Assembly: GCF_003367905.1 (NCBI RefSeq)
Contig: NZ_CP029462.1
Coordinates: forward strand, 372,001-436,000
Length of the DNA: 64,000 nt
Direction: 5' to 3'
Origin: Megasphaera stantonii
GTDB taxonomy: Bacteria > Bacillota > Negativicutes > Veillonellales > Megasphaeraceae
Shown piece after piece: positions 35,995 through 44,707 of the stretch. Each line of letters begins with the position of its first letter. The first letter of the stretch is position 1. A program made the position numbers and the translations under genes. Under the pieces are notes generated by a model, which saw only the letters and a list, made by a program, of their open reading frames with translations, had not been told where the DNA came from and searched no databases.

Positions 35995-36783
35995 TTATAC
36001 GGCAGCGTACGGGAAGCAGGCCAGATACGCGCCGTTTTCTTCTTGTACCGTCGTGACGACGGCGCGGATACCGTAAAGAGGCTCCAGTATATCCTGTCGG
36101 AACACATCGGCTACAGGGCCGTCAGCCACGATATTTCCTTTCTTTACGGCGACGAGGCGATGGCTGTAACGAGCTGCGTGGTTTAAATCATGCATGACCA
36201 TGATGACGATAATGTGCATGGTCTGATACAAATGCACGACGAGCTCCATCAGAGCCAGCTGATGGCGGATATCCAGATATGTCGTCGGCTCGTCGAGAAG
36301 GAGGATTTGCGGCTCCTTGGCCAAGGCCATAGACAGCCAGGCTCGCTGCCGTTCGCCGCCTGATAAGGCAGACAAGCGGCTGTGCTGTAAACGCTCCATC
36401 TCCGTCGCCTTTAACGCGCTGTTAATGGCCGCAATATCTAAATCGTTTAGTTTTGAAAATAATCCCTGATAGGGCAAGCGGCCATATGTAACCAAATCCC
36501 GCACGGTCATATCTCCCGGTGCGCTGGCCGACTGGGGCAGCATGGAAATGGTACGGGCGATTTTGTCCATCGACACGTCTTTGAGATCCTGCCCGTCCAG
36601 ATATACGGCGCCGCCCGTCGGCACGAGAAGCCGCGCCAGTGATTTCAGAAGCGTCGATTTACCTGAGCCGTTCGGGCCGATAATCGACACGATTTCCGGT
36701 TGGTCAAAGGCTATGGTTAGGTCTTCCGCTATAACTCGTTCGCCGTACTGCAGGCGTAAATGGTTTGTCGTAATCGTACTCAT
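35995..36783 (-). CDS. Iron-chelate ABC transporter ATPase (FecE/FhuC type)
   Basis: The 262-residue ATPase has Walker A GPNGSGKST, the signature LSGGERQRAWLSMALA and Walker B ILLLDEPTTYLD, followed by an H-loop HDLNHAARY, the FecE/FhuC pattern. The start at 36783 overlaps the permease stop by 4 bases (ATGA), which gives a canonical MSTITTNHLRLQYGERV. It completes the FecB-D-E set for periplasmic import of heme or ferric siderophore. A promoter for the next gene (receptor) was not found in the 127-base gap. Confidence 0.95.
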   Translation of the reverse strand: MSTITTNHLRLQYGERVIAEDLTIAFDQPEIVSIIGPNGSGKSTLLKSLARLLVPTGGAVYLDGQDLKDVSMDKIARTISMLPQSASAPGDMTVRDLVTYGRLPYQGLFSKLNDLDIAAINSALKATEMERLQHSRLSALSGGERQRAWLSMALAKEPQILLLDEPTTYLDIRHQLALMELVVHLYQTMHIIVIMVMHDLNHAARYSHRLVAVKKGNIVADGPVADVFRQDILEPLYGIRAVVTTVQEENGAYLACFPYAAV

Positions 36784-37790
36784 GACTGACCCATCCTCCG
36801 TTTCAGCAAGTATAAGAAGAACGGCGCGCCGATGAAGGACATGAAAATGCCCACAGGCACTTCTACAGGACTGAACAGCGTCCGGGCCGCTACATCGGCT
36901 ACGACGACCAATACGGCGCCGAACAATGCCGAGCACGGCAGAAGGGCTTCAAAGTCCGAACCGACGATAAGGCGCATGACATGAGGCACGATGAGACCGA
37001 CAAAGCCAAGCAGACCGGCTACGCTGACTGCCGATGCGGCCAGCAGAGCCGCCAAAGCAACGAGGACAGCACGAGTACGCTCCGTATTAACACCTAACGT
37101 TTTAGCTACGTCATCGCCCAGCTGGAGAGCATTGAGTCTTCGGTAGTAGCATAGAGTCCCGACGATGCCCAGCAGGCTGTACGGCAGAATCATGCGGACG
37201 TACGACCAGTTGCTGCCGGCAAAACCGCCGGCCATCCACGATACGGTTCCCTGAATCTTATCGGAGAAAAATACCGACAGGGCCGTCATGCCGCCGCCAA
37301 AAAACGCCGCCACGGCTACGCCGGCTAAGACGAGACGCAGCGGATTGACGCCCCGCTCGTAGGCAAGGAAAAAGACGACAGCCGCGGCAAACATAGCACC
37401 GATAAAGGCTGCAAAGGGTACGAAACTCGTAAAGGTCGGCGCAATAAGCATGAGGGCCATGGCCGCCAGACCGGCGCCGGCCGAAATGCCGATAATACCC
37501 GGGTCAGCCAGCGGGTTGCGCAGAATTCCCTGCAGGATACATCCCGACAAGGCCAGGTTAGCGCCGGCTAAGGCCGCACAGATTGCCCGAGGCATGCGCA
37601 GCGTATAAATAATGCGGTAGTTATCTGTCTGTCCCGGCGCGACGACAGCCTGATATATATCCGACAAAGAAATATGTACCGCGCCGGCGGCAATGCCTAA
37701 TGCCAGAGACAGCATCAGCAGTATCAGGCCGGCGCAGAGCGTCGTCATGCGGACGACGCCGCGGTTATCTTGTTCTACGGCACGCTCCAT
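36780..37790 (-). CDS. Iron-chelate ABC transporter permease (FecCD family)
   Basis: The 336-residue permease has about ten membrane segments with the FecCD hallmarks LRMPRAICAALAGANLALSG, GIIGISAGAGLAA and GFVGLIVPHVMRLIVG. The start at 37790 overlaps the fecB-like stop by one base and has GGGAGG upstream. A single permease gene implies a homodimer, as in BtuC and HmuU. Confidence 0.95.
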   Translation of the reverse strand: MERAVEQDNRGVVRMTTLCAGLILLMLSLALGIAAGAVHISLSDIYQAVVAPGQTDNYRIIYTLRMPRAICAALAGANLALSGCILQGILRNPLADPGIIGISAGAGLAAMALMLIAPTFTSFVPFAAFIGAMFAAAVVFFLAYERGVNPLRLVLAGVAVAAFFGGGMTALSVFFSDKIQGTVSWMAGGFAGSNWSYVRMILPYSLLGIVGTLCYYRRLNALQLGDDVAKTLGVNTERTRAVLVALAALLAASAVSVAGLLGFVGLIVPHVMRLIVGSDFEALLPCSALFGAVLVVVADVAARTLFSPVEVPVGIFMSFIGAPFFLYLLKRRMGQS

Positions 37791-38755
37791 CAGATACCTC
37801 CCTGCCCGTACAGGCAATCTGCCATATATTCCATAGCCTCGCCGATGTTGCTGCCCGGATTGACAGTAAACAGCTCCATAGGCAGATCATAAATGCGGCC
37901 GTTTTTAACTGCCGACGTCTGACTCCACGCTTCATTCGTCTGCATTTGTTCCTTGAAGCGAGCCAGATTTTCCGGTGTATTACCCATGGAAATGATGAAG
38001 ACGACTTCCGGGTCCTGCTTGACGACGTATTCCAAACTGAGAGGAATAAACTGGCCCGTCAGGGATGTATCCAGTTCGGCAATATTTACACCGTGAAGGC
38101 GCTGCAGCAAATCGCCGGAAAATGTCTCGCTGCTGGCCATGCTGTTGCTGTCCGGGTTGCTGAACAAAATCAGTGTCCGCGGGCCCGTCTTGCCTTCAGT
38201 CATAGCGACAGCATCACGGCACTGCTTGACAATTCTGTCCGTCTCTTCCTGGGCTTTTGCCGTATTGCCGGTCAATTCGCCAAAAAACTTCATCGTTTTC
38301 AGCGTGTCCTCGTAATTGTCCAGCGAATTGATATACAGCGGAATATGATTCTGCTTCATCGTTTCCCGCAGCTGATTATGGAACGGCACGTTGACGCCGA
38401 TGACCAAATCGGGTTTTAAGGACAATATTTTTTCGATATTCGGCGAATGAATAATCCCGATTTCCGGCACGTCAGCGACGGCTTTTGCCAGTTCCGGCGA
38501 CAGCGACTGCGACGTCGGCCTGCCGACAACCTGCGACGCCCCGCCGGCTGCAACGTACATATCCATGTTGGACGCATTTAAAAAGACAACACGCTGCGGA
38601 TGCTCCGGGATCTCCATTGTCTCACCCGTACTGTCCGTCACCTGCCGCATGGCTGCCGTTGACGCTGCTATTCCGCCCTGTGTCATCATGTATACGATGC
38701 CGCCGAACAAGCAGATAACAAAAGCTGCTGCGACATATAAAATTACTTTGCGCAA
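37790..38755 (-). CDS. Iron-chelate substrate-binding protein (FecB family)
   Basis: The 321-residue protein has an N-terminal hydrophobic segment (ILYVAAAFVICLFGGIVYMM) and a class III binding-protein fold with EIPEHPQRVVFLNASNMDMYVAAG. It starts at a TTG preceded by GGGGAGG; no better ATG is available. The leader has no lipobox, so it may be an uncleaved membrane-anchored binding protein. First gene of the import operon, controlled by the promoter at 38812-38840. Confidence 0.9.
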   Translation of the reverse strand: MRKVILYVAAAFVICLFGGIVYMMTQGGIAASTAAMRQVTDSTGETMEIPEHPQRVVFLNASNMDMYVAAGGASQVVGRPTSQSLSPELAKAVADVPEIGIIHSPNIEKILSLKPDLVIGVNVPFHNQLRETMKQNHIPLYINSLDNYEDTLKTMKFFGELTGNTAKAQEETDRIVKQCRDAVAMTEGKTGPRTLILFSNPDSNSMASSETFSGDLLQRLHGVNIAELDTSLTGQFIPLSLEYVVKQDPEVVFIISMGNTPENLARFKEQMQTNEAWSQTSAVKNGRIYDLPMELFTVNPGSNIGEAMEYMADCLYGQGGI

Positions 38756-38807
38756 TCAAATCCCTCCCCAAGACATACGTTATATGATATGAGTTGCATT
38801 TTATTAA

Positions 38808-38826
38808 AGAAATGATAATCACTATC
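38808..38826. promoter_or_regulatory. Fur box at the fecB promoter
   Basis: AGAAATGATAATCACTATC matches the classic 19-base Fur consensus at 15 of 19 positions. It overlaps the -10 region of the import operon promoter, as expected for iron repression. Confidence 0.8.
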
Positions 38827-38840
38827 TATAACTATAGCAG
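38812..38840 (-). promoter_or_regulatory. Activator-type promoter of the fecB operon
   Basis: CTGCTA (38835-38840) and TATCAT (38812-38817) are 17 bases apart on the minus strand. The weak -35 and the conserved element 15 bases upstream suggest activation. Confidence 0.55.
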
Positions 38841-38855
38841 GATTCTTCCTTGTTT

Positions 38856-38884
38856 TCTACTCCAAATAGACATAAAAATAACCC
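38856..38884. repeat. 29-bp regulatory element, copy 1 (fecB promoter)
   Basis: This element matches a second copy at 46017-46045 at 26 of 29 positions. On the minus strand it ends 15 bases before the -35 box of the fecB promoter, exactly as the second copy does at the exbB operon promoter. Confidence 0.75.
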
Positions 38885-38909
38885 ATTTCGTTATGTTAAT
38901 AAATAATAA

Positions 38910-39689
38910 TTATCCTAAAGCGACATCCAGAGCCATCATGACGGTAAACCCTAACGAAAAGGAAAGAGCGCCAACGTTAGAATGTTTTCCGAAAGACATT
39001 TCCGGAATCAGTTCTTCCACGACGACGTACATCATCGCACCGGCAGCCAGGCTCAGCAGGTACGGCAGCAGCGGCACAACGAGACTGGTCAGGCAAATCG
39101 TCGCGACGGCGCCGACGGGCTCGACGATGCCCGACAGCATCCCTCCGGCAAAGGCCCGATGAGACGACAGGCCGGCAGAGCGCAGAGGCATAGAAATAAT
39201 GGCTCCTTCCGGAAAATTCTGGATCGCGATCCCCAGCGATAAGGCAATAGCACCAGCCAGGCTTATTCCTTCCTGCCCCGACAAAAACGCAGCATACACG
39301 ACGCCTACAGCCATGCCTTCCGGAATGTTGTGCAGCGTAACAGCCAATACGAGCATAGTCGTCTTTTTCAAATGTGCCCGCATCCCTTCCGGCTCATCGC
39401 TGTTCAGGTGAAGGTGCGGCACCCAGCGGTCTAGAAGAAGCAGCATGCCTACGCCGAGCCAAAAACCGGCAGCCGCCGGCACAAAGGCCCATTTCCCCCA
39501 TGAAGAGACTTGATTCATAGCTGGAATGAGCAGACTCCATACCGACGCAGCAGTCATCACACCAGCTGCAAATCCTGTCAGAGCCCGCTGTATGCCTTGC
39601 GGCAGCGGACCTCTTATACCATACACACATGCTGCTCCCAAGGTCGTCCCTAAAAAGGGAATGAAAAGCCCAATGGCAATATCGGTCAT
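38910..39689 (-). CDS. ZIP family metal transporter
   Basis: This 259-residue integral protein has about eight membrane segments and the two ZIP metal motifs, LHNIPEGMAVGVVYA and IQNFPEGAIISMPL, plus a His-containing loop (DRWVPHLHLNSDEPEG). ZIP proteins import zinc, iron(II) or manganese. Its place in an iron island suggests iron(II) or manganese, but the motif alone does not decide. It lies 48 bases after the AraC gene. Confidence 0.93.
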   Translation of the reverse strand: MTDIAIGLFIPFLGTTLGAACVYGIRGPLPQGIQRALTGFAAGVMTAASVWSLLIPAMNQVSSWGKWAFVPAAAGFWLGVGMLLLLDRWVPHLHLNSDEPEGMRAHLKKTTMLVLAVTLHNIPEGMAVGVVYAAFLSGQEGISLAGAIALSLGIAIQNFPEGAIISMPLRSAGLSSHRAFAGGMLSGIVEPVGAVATICLTSLVVPLLPYLLSLAAGAMMYVVVEELIPEMSFGKHSNVGALSFSLGFTVMMALDVALG

Positions 39690-39737
39690 AACGCCCTCCT
39701 CAATCTATCCGCCGAAACGCACAGTATTGCCTGCCCT

Positions 39738-40670
39738 TTATTTTCGCAATGATTTTCGGTACTCTCGCGGAAGCATGCCGGTCATTTTCTGAAACAGCAC
39801 GGAAAATTTACTGCTGTTTGCGTAACCTACGCGATTGGCTATCTGTAGGATGCTGTCTTCCGTTTCGGCAAGCATGCGCATCGCCTCGCTGACCCGCAGT
39901 TCCTGCAAATGCTGGCCGATGGAGCTGCCGTAAACGCTTTTAAAGCACCGTTTCAACGTCGTCGGCGCAATATGATGCTCTGCGGCAAGTTCTTCTACTC
40001 GTTTCTTTGTCGTCAGATTTTCTAATAGTTCCAAATGGATCGCCTTAACGATATCAACTTGCCGCTTCGTCACGTAAACGTATTGGTTTCGTTCCGGCTC
40101 GATTGTCCCGAGGAACAAAAATATTTCCAAGATTTTAAGCTGGCAATACCGGCGTCGAATACCTTCCGGCACACGGTACAGTTCTTCAAACAAATGCTGC
40201 ATGTCATTGTTTTCTTTCATAATAAGGCCGAAATCCGATTCCCGGCAAAAACGGCTGCATAAGGCCGTCAAATCGCCGTCGTCCTCCAACAGCCGGGAAA
40301 CGACAGGCTGCGCCTTGGATACAGAGCATAAAATAGACAGGCCATGATAATGAGACGAAGGAAAGAAAATAGAATGACAATATTCCTGATGATGCCGCCA
40401 GCCAATAGACATATCGCCTGGCCCCATATAGAGAAATTCGCCGTTCTGAAAATTACACTCTATACGGCCTTCCTCACAATGATTGACAGCGAACAAGCCC
40501 TGCGTTACGGGATGGCTCCGGCAGGAAAAGGATTCAATATGCGCGTCTATATAGACGAGATCGATGCCCGGATATACGGGATACGACGTCAGACGTGCCG
40601 TACCCGTATTATTTTGTATTTCAAACACAACCCTCTCTTCAGAAGATTCGATCATCCGCATAGTATCCAT
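39738..40670 (-). CDS. AraC family regulator of the iron/heme island
   Basis: The 310-residue protein has a C-terminal two-helix-turn-helix AraC domain (VEELAAEHHIAPTTLKRCFK; ILQIANRVGYANSSKFSVLF) and an N-terminal region of about 200 residues. This layout is shared with PchR/YbtA-type regulators that activate siderophore and heme genes when a ligand arrives. It is 43 bases downstream of the HugZ-like gene and probably cotranscribed with it. I infer that it binds the 29-bp elements at 38856 and 46017. Confidence 0.92.
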   Translation of the reverse strand: MDTMRMIESSEERVVFEIQNNTGTARLTSYPVYPGIDLVYIDAHIESFSCRSHPVTQGLFAVNHCEEGRIECNFQNGEFLYMGPGDMSIGWRHHQEYCHSIFFPSSHYHGLSILCSVSKAQPVVSRLLEDDGDLTALCSRFCRESDFGLIMKENNDMQHLFEELYRVPEGIRRRYCQLKILEIFLFLGTIEPERNQYVYVTKRQVDIVKAIHLELLENLTTKKRVEELAAEHHIAPTTLKRCFKSVYGSSIGQHLQELRVSEAMRMLAETEDSILQIANRVGYANSSKFSVLFQKMTGMLPREYRKSLRK

Positions 40671-40713
40671 TATTATACTGCACCCTTTCTTGAATAACCA
40701 GCTCTAATTTAAA

Positions 40714-41538
40714 CTAAAATCGATATACCTGACGCACAGCTTTTCCCTCTCTGGCAAATTGCCCCCAAAGAAAGACAGCTTCAGACGGAGAAATCTCAAT
40801 GACATGGAGAACGACGGGCATTTTACGCAGCCGTTTTTCAGCAATACCCTTGGCCGCCGCGGCCGCAGCATAGCCTTCGTCCTGTGGTTCGAGAATCTGT
40901 GCCGTGCCGCTCAGCTGCAGTCCTGCCAAATGGGAAAAATCGGAAAATGGCTCGCATACGGAAAAACTGACATGCGGATCACGATATATATTCGCAAATT
41001 TTCGTCCGCCTTCGCTGAACAGGTATATTTTTTTATGCCAATATACGTACTCAATCGGCGTCGTCCGAATATTCCGTCCCCATCCGGTAGCTAAAACGCC
41101 CGTAGTATGACTCGTCAGGAACGTTTCTAATGCCTGCCATGCCGTACTGTCGCTGTCCGGTACAGCAGCCGGAGGCGGCTGTATTGTCTCAGCAGCACGT
41201 ATGACCCCTTCTGTAACGTCACTCGCCGGAATAAACGCAGACAAGGCGATAGGCCGTTTCAGCAGCATTTCAGCCTGACTACGCAGCCTCTGTACCGACA
41301 ATTCATTATCACCAATGACAATGAGTCCCCATGTTGTATCTGGCTCCGCATACTGTACGATCTCTGCCAAGGGCTGTACCGCCTGTTTTTCCGTCAAAAC
41401 CAGCAAAATCCGCTTATATTGGCGCAGCGATACGTCTTCCCGGCATTCCGCATACCGGCTCATGCTGAGTATACTGCCGATCATGACGGCAACGCGCCGT
41501 GCCGCAGCGTTTTCGTAATATAGGCAAAGAGTATTCAT
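40714..41538 (-). CDS. HugZ/HutZ-like FMN-binding split-barrel protein
   Basis: The 274-residue protein has two parts. Residues about 1-115 look like a degenerate flavodoxin-like domain (LCLYYENAAARRVAVMIGSI). Residues about 135-274 are a pyridoxamine-phosphate-oxidase-like split barrel (HTTGVLATGWGRNIRTTPIE, KFANIYRDPHVSFSV). Split-barrel proteins of the HugZ/HutZ group bind or degrade heme. GGGGGAAGC places the start at 41538. It is expressed from a Fur-box promoter and precedes the AraC gene. Confidence 0.82.
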   Translation of the reverse strand: MNTLCLYYENAAARRVAVMIGSILSMSRYAECREDVSLRQYKRILLVLTEKQAVQPLAEIVQYAEPDTTWGLIVIGDNELSVQRLRSQAEMLLKRPIALSAFIPASDVTEGVIRAAETIQPPPAAVPDSDSTAWQALETFLTSHTTGVLATGWGRNIRTTPIEYVYWHKKIYLFSEGGRKFANIYRDPHVSFSVCEPFSDFSHLAGLQLSGTAQILEPQDEGYAAAAAAKGIAEKRLRKMPVVLHVIEISPSEAVFLWGQFAREGKAVRQVYRF

Positions 41539-41595
41539 GATTGCTTCCCCCTTCTGGATTGTCACGCAGCCAATTTTCCATATCTCCTACTCTTT

Positions 41596-41624
41596 ATTAT
41601 GAATTTTATGATATAGATTGTCAA
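41596..41624 (-). promoter_or_regulatory. Promoter of the HugZ-like gene
   Basis: TTGACA (41619-41624) and CATAAT (41596-41601) are 17 bases apart on the minus strand. Confidence 0.78.
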
Positions 41625-41628
41625 TATC
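41610..41628. promoter_or_regulatory. Fur box at the HugZ-like promoter
   Basis: GATATTGACAATCTATATC (minus strand) matches the 19-base Fur consensus at 15 of 19 positions and covers the -35 box. Confidence 0.75.
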
Positions 41629-41671
41629 ACACTTGCGTATATGTTATATTTTTCACGCGATTAGATACGGC

Positions 41672-41703
41672 AAAGACTGCAACAGATCTTCGTTGCAGTC
41701 TTT
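41672..41703 (-). terminator. Terminator of the flavodoxin-hutW unit
   Basis: AAAGACTGCAAC (41672-41683) pairs perfectly with GTTGCAGTCTTT (41692-41703), 20 bases after the hutW stop. The T-run is short. Confidence 0.7.
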
Positions 41704-41723
41704 ACACAGAGGAGTGCAGCTAT

Positions 41724-43277
41724 CTATGAGTGATTTTTCATTTGCTTCATAATGGCTTGAATCTCATCCTGACTCATATGGCGCATGGCTTCAGCCATTT
41801 TTTTCATAGCTTCCACGCTGGGCGTGCCGCTCATAGCTTTCATCCGCTTCATGGCCTCTACCATAGACGCAGTTTTCTTCGAATCTTGCGCAGCTACGCG
41901 TTCCATCACCATGGCATTTTTCCCAGTCATGAGGTACTGGATGCATTCCAGCGTCGTCTGCGTGATGTTGACCTGCCAGAACTGACCAGCATCCGTCAGC
42001 GTATACATGACGCCGTTATATGTTACAAGACCGCGTGTTTCCCACAGCTTATACAGCCATTCCAGATCTTTCAGCTTGTCGTCAAAGGCGTATATTTTAT
42101 TTAAATCCATATAGCACATTTCCAGCTGGTTCTGCACCGCATCGACAATCGGCTGCAGCGGCGACTGCTTCATGAGAGCCATAAAGGGCTTTTTGCCTGC
42201 TTCGACAAACATTTCATACGGTGCAATGGACCGGTGAAGCATCGTTGAATAGCCGTCTACGCTGCCTCCGGCGCCGCTGCCGAAGGGGAACATGGACGAA
42301 CCGGAGCGGGCCAGTGTATTGTACAGGCTCCGCTCACGGTTGCTGCAGCTCCAATGGCAGACATTCAGGCGGCGATACGCCCGCTGTTCCAGATAGGCCT
42401 TGGCAAAGGCAAACATGCCGGCCTGGTAATCCGTCGTCGCTGCCGGCGGCAGCGCGCCGCGGGCAATGGCCTTATTCAAATCGCTGCCGTCAAAAACGTT
42501 GAGCTGATACAAATCAGCGCCGTCTACGCCGGACTGAATCAGCAGATCCAAATCTTCCTTCCAGACCTGCATGTCCTGACCGGGCAGACCGTAAATGAGG
42601 TCGACGACGACAGCACACTGGTTGTAATCGAGAAGGCTCCGCAGATTTTTCAATACCGTTTCTTCATCGTCCAGTCGGCCGACAGAACGGCGGATATCCG
42701 TATGAAAGGACTGAACGCCCAAAGACATGCGGTTTACACCATTTGCCAGCCAAACGTCCATCTTTTCCGGTACCAGATCATGAACACGCCCTTCCAAAGT
42801 CAGCTCGTAATCATTGGCCAAGGGCAGGCAGCGGCAAATCGCCTGCAGCAGCCGTCCGGCATTTTTCGGAGACAAGGATGTCGGCGTACCGCCGCCGATA
42901 AATACAGCATGAATAAGGCTGTCCTTTAAGCGCGGTAAGTCGGCAGAGGCTTCCAGTTCCTGAATCAGGCAGTCCACATAATGATCTTCTACGTCCTGAT
43001 TCGTCCCATTTTGAAAAAATCCGCAGTACAGGCATTTAGTCTTGCAGAACGGAATATGTATATACGCCGTCTGGATGTCCTTTTTAGCCGGTGCAGACGC
43101 CATGATGCGCTGCCAAACCTGCTGTGATTCATCAGGCGGGACAACCGTGCCGTGCAGGCCGGCATGAACGACGCGTTTGCGCGGAAACGCGTCCGTCAGC
43201 GGGCTGTCCGTTTCCGCACCGAATTGGAAAATGCGCTGCTCTGGCGGCAGGCTGTGAAATAATTCTTCTAAACTCAT
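41724..43277 (-). CDS. hutW: HutW/ChuW/HmuW-like radical SAM heme-degrading enzyme
   Basis: This family opens heme without oxygen by a radical SAM methyl-transfer reaction, releasing iron and a linear tetrapyrrole (anaerobilin). The 517-residue protein has the cluster motif CKTKCLYC at residues 78-85, GGGTPTSLSPKNAGRLLQ, and NRMSLGVQSFHT, all HemN-like. The N-terminal extension before the cluster and the C-terminal tail fit HutW better than HemN or HemW. The final 90 residues are methionine- and lysine-rich (MVEAMKRMKAMSG). AGGGAGAC precedes the start at 43277. The flavodoxin 13 bases upstream is the likely electron donor. Confidence 0.88.
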   Translation of the reverse strand: MSLEELFHSLPPEQRIFQFGAETDSPLTDAFPRKRVVHAGLHGTVVPPDESQQVWQRIMASAPAKKDIQTAYIHIPFCKTKCLYCGFFQNGTNQDVEDHYVDCLIQELEASADLPRLKDSLIHAVFIGGGTPTSLSPKNAGRLLQAICRCLPLANDYELTLEGRVHDLVPEKMDVWLANGVNRMSLGVQSFHTDIRRSVGRLDDEETVLKNLRSLLDYNQCAVVVDLIYGLPGQDMQVWKEDLDLLIQSGVDGADLYQLNVFDGSDLNKAIARGALPPAATTDYQAGMFAFAKAYLEQRAYRRLNVCHWSCSNRERSLYNTLARSGSSMFPFGSGAGGSVDGYSTMLHRSIAPYEMFVEAGKKPFMALMKQSPLQPIVDAVQNQLEMCYMDLNKIYAFDDKLKDLEWLYKLWETRGLVTYNGVMYTLTDAGQFWQVNITQTTLECIQYLMTGKNAMVMERVAAQDSKKTASMVEAMKRMKAMSGTPSVEAMKKMAEAMRHMSQDEIQAIMKQMKNHS

Positions 43278-43290
43278 ATGAGTGTCTCCC

Positions 43291-43812
43291 TTATTCCGCA
43301 GCAAGCTTCTTCATGACATCTGCCGCAAAAGCTTTGGCATTTTCCAAATCAGCAGCATCGGGATGCTTGGCTGCTTCGGCATGAAGGGCGTCCCGTTCCG
43401 GCGATTTGCCGTGGGGATGGCCAGCTGGGAACTGCTTGTACATCATTTCAATAAGCTTGGGGTCTACTGCGCCCTGGCAGATAAACGTACCGGCGACATG
43501 GACGCCTTTCGGCAGAAAGGCCGCGCCGTTATCCAGGCTCTTCGCCGCATGTTCCGACTTCGGATCGGCTCCTAACGTTGCAAATATAGCGACATGCTTA
43601 TTCTTCAGTTTTTTCAGCATGTCCTGCGAATCCTTATCTGCCGTACCGCGGTCCACCCAAAATCCGAGGAACACGCAGTCGCAGCGGTCAATATCAGCCG
43701 GCGCCTCTTTAACGGAAAGGCAAGGCGTCCCTGCCGGCAGGGCTTCGGCAATTGCTTCGGCCACCTTTTTCGTATTTCCTGTACGCGTCGAGTACAAAAC
43801 GATCGTTTTCAT
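43291..43812 (-). CDS. Flavodoxin, likely electron donor to the HutW-like enzyme
   Basis: The 173-residue protein has the FMN phosphate loop STRTGNTKKVAEAI at its start and the hydrophobic core VFLGFWVDRGTADKDSQ. It is followed by hutW, a pairing known from Fusobacterium (HmuF with HmuW). The promoter is not obvious in the 106-base gap upstream, which also contains an eight-T run after tonB. Confidence 0.9.
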   Translation of the reverse strand: MKTIVLYSTRTGNTKKVAEAIAEALPAGTPCLSVKEAPADIDRCDCVFLGFWVDRGTADKDSQDMLKKLKNKHVAIFATLGADPKSEHAAKSLDNGAAFLPKGVHVAGTFICQGAVDPKLIEMMYKQFPAGHPHGKSPERDALHAEAAKHPDAADLENAKAFAADVMKKLAAE

Positions 43813-43918
43813 ACATACACTCTCCTTTTATGGCATAATTTTTTATAATGGATACGAATCTCATGTCTTCGGCTCTGTGTCTCCTGACTAAAAAAAACGA
43901 TCCGACAAACCAGGGGAA

Positions 43919-44707
43919 TTAATTCAAATTAAAGGTAACGGGCACGTTTACCGTTACATCCTGCCCGCTGGCATTCGGATACGGGCAGGCGGCATATACA
44001 GCGTTGAGAGCTGCCTTATCCAAAATACTCTGTCCCGATGAGCCGGATACATAGGCATTGACGCAGTTTCCGCTGCTGTCCAGCGTAACTGTAACGGTAA
44101 CGGAACCAGTCAAACCGCGGCGGACAGCCATAGGCGGATAGGATTTATTGGCGTTGACAGCAGACCAGAATCCATCGGAATCAAACGGCGATGAACCGGT
44201 CCCTTCTGCACCGCTGTAACCGCTACCCTGACCGTCGCCGACGCCTTCTCCATAGCCCTGGCCATCGCCCGTCCCGTCTCCGACGCCTGAGCCAGTACCC
44301 GTACCGCTGCCAGCCCCCGCACTGCTGCCGACACCACCTCCGCCAGCAGCAGACGAACTGGCGGCAGCCGGAGCGGGCTGACTGCTAGGAGCCGGTTCCG
44401 GCACGGCATCTGACAACTGCGGATGAGGCATAACAGCCGATTGGCTGGCATCTATTTGCGCCACACGCTCGGCTACGGCTGTTTCAGACAGCTTTTCCGG
44501 AAACAGTTCGCCGCCGCTGCCGCCGGCATGCCCGCTTCCAGCACTAGACAGTTCGCTGGTGTCTAAATCTATGACATACATCTGCTGTTGTTCCTGCTGC
44601 ATCACAGCTCCGGCAAGAAACATAGCTGCCGCGCCTACGACAAGCAGGTGGACTACTGCCGAGCCGGCATAAGCTCGTATCCATGAAATTTCCCGCATAG
44701 GCGTCAT
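43919..44707 (-). CDS. tonB: Energy transducer TonB
   Basis: TonB spans the periplasm and opens outer-membrane receptors. The 262-residue protein has an N-terminal anchor (VVHLLVVGAAAMFLAGAVM), a long linker and the TonB C-terminal domain (YPPMAVRRGLTGSVTVTV, then VNVPVTFNLN). The linker is unusual: a Gly/Ser-rich repeat (GAGSGTGTGSGVGDGTGDGQ) instead of the Pro/Lys-rich one. It overlaps exbD by 4 bases; an ATG three codons further in is an alternative start. Confidence 0.95.
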   Translation of the reverse strand: MTPMREISWIRAYAGSAVVHLLVVGAAAMFLAGAVMQQEQQQMYVIDLDTSELSSAGSGHAGGSGGELFPEKLSETAVAERVAQIDASQSAVMPHPQLSDAVPEPAPSSQPAPAAASSSAAGGGGVGSSAGAGSGTGTGSGVGDGTGDGQGYGEGVGDGQGSGYSGAEGTGSSPFDSDGFWSAVNANKSYPPMAVRRGLTGSVTVTVTLDSSGNCVNAYVSGSSGQSILDKAALNAVYAACPYPNASGQDVTVNVPVTFNLN

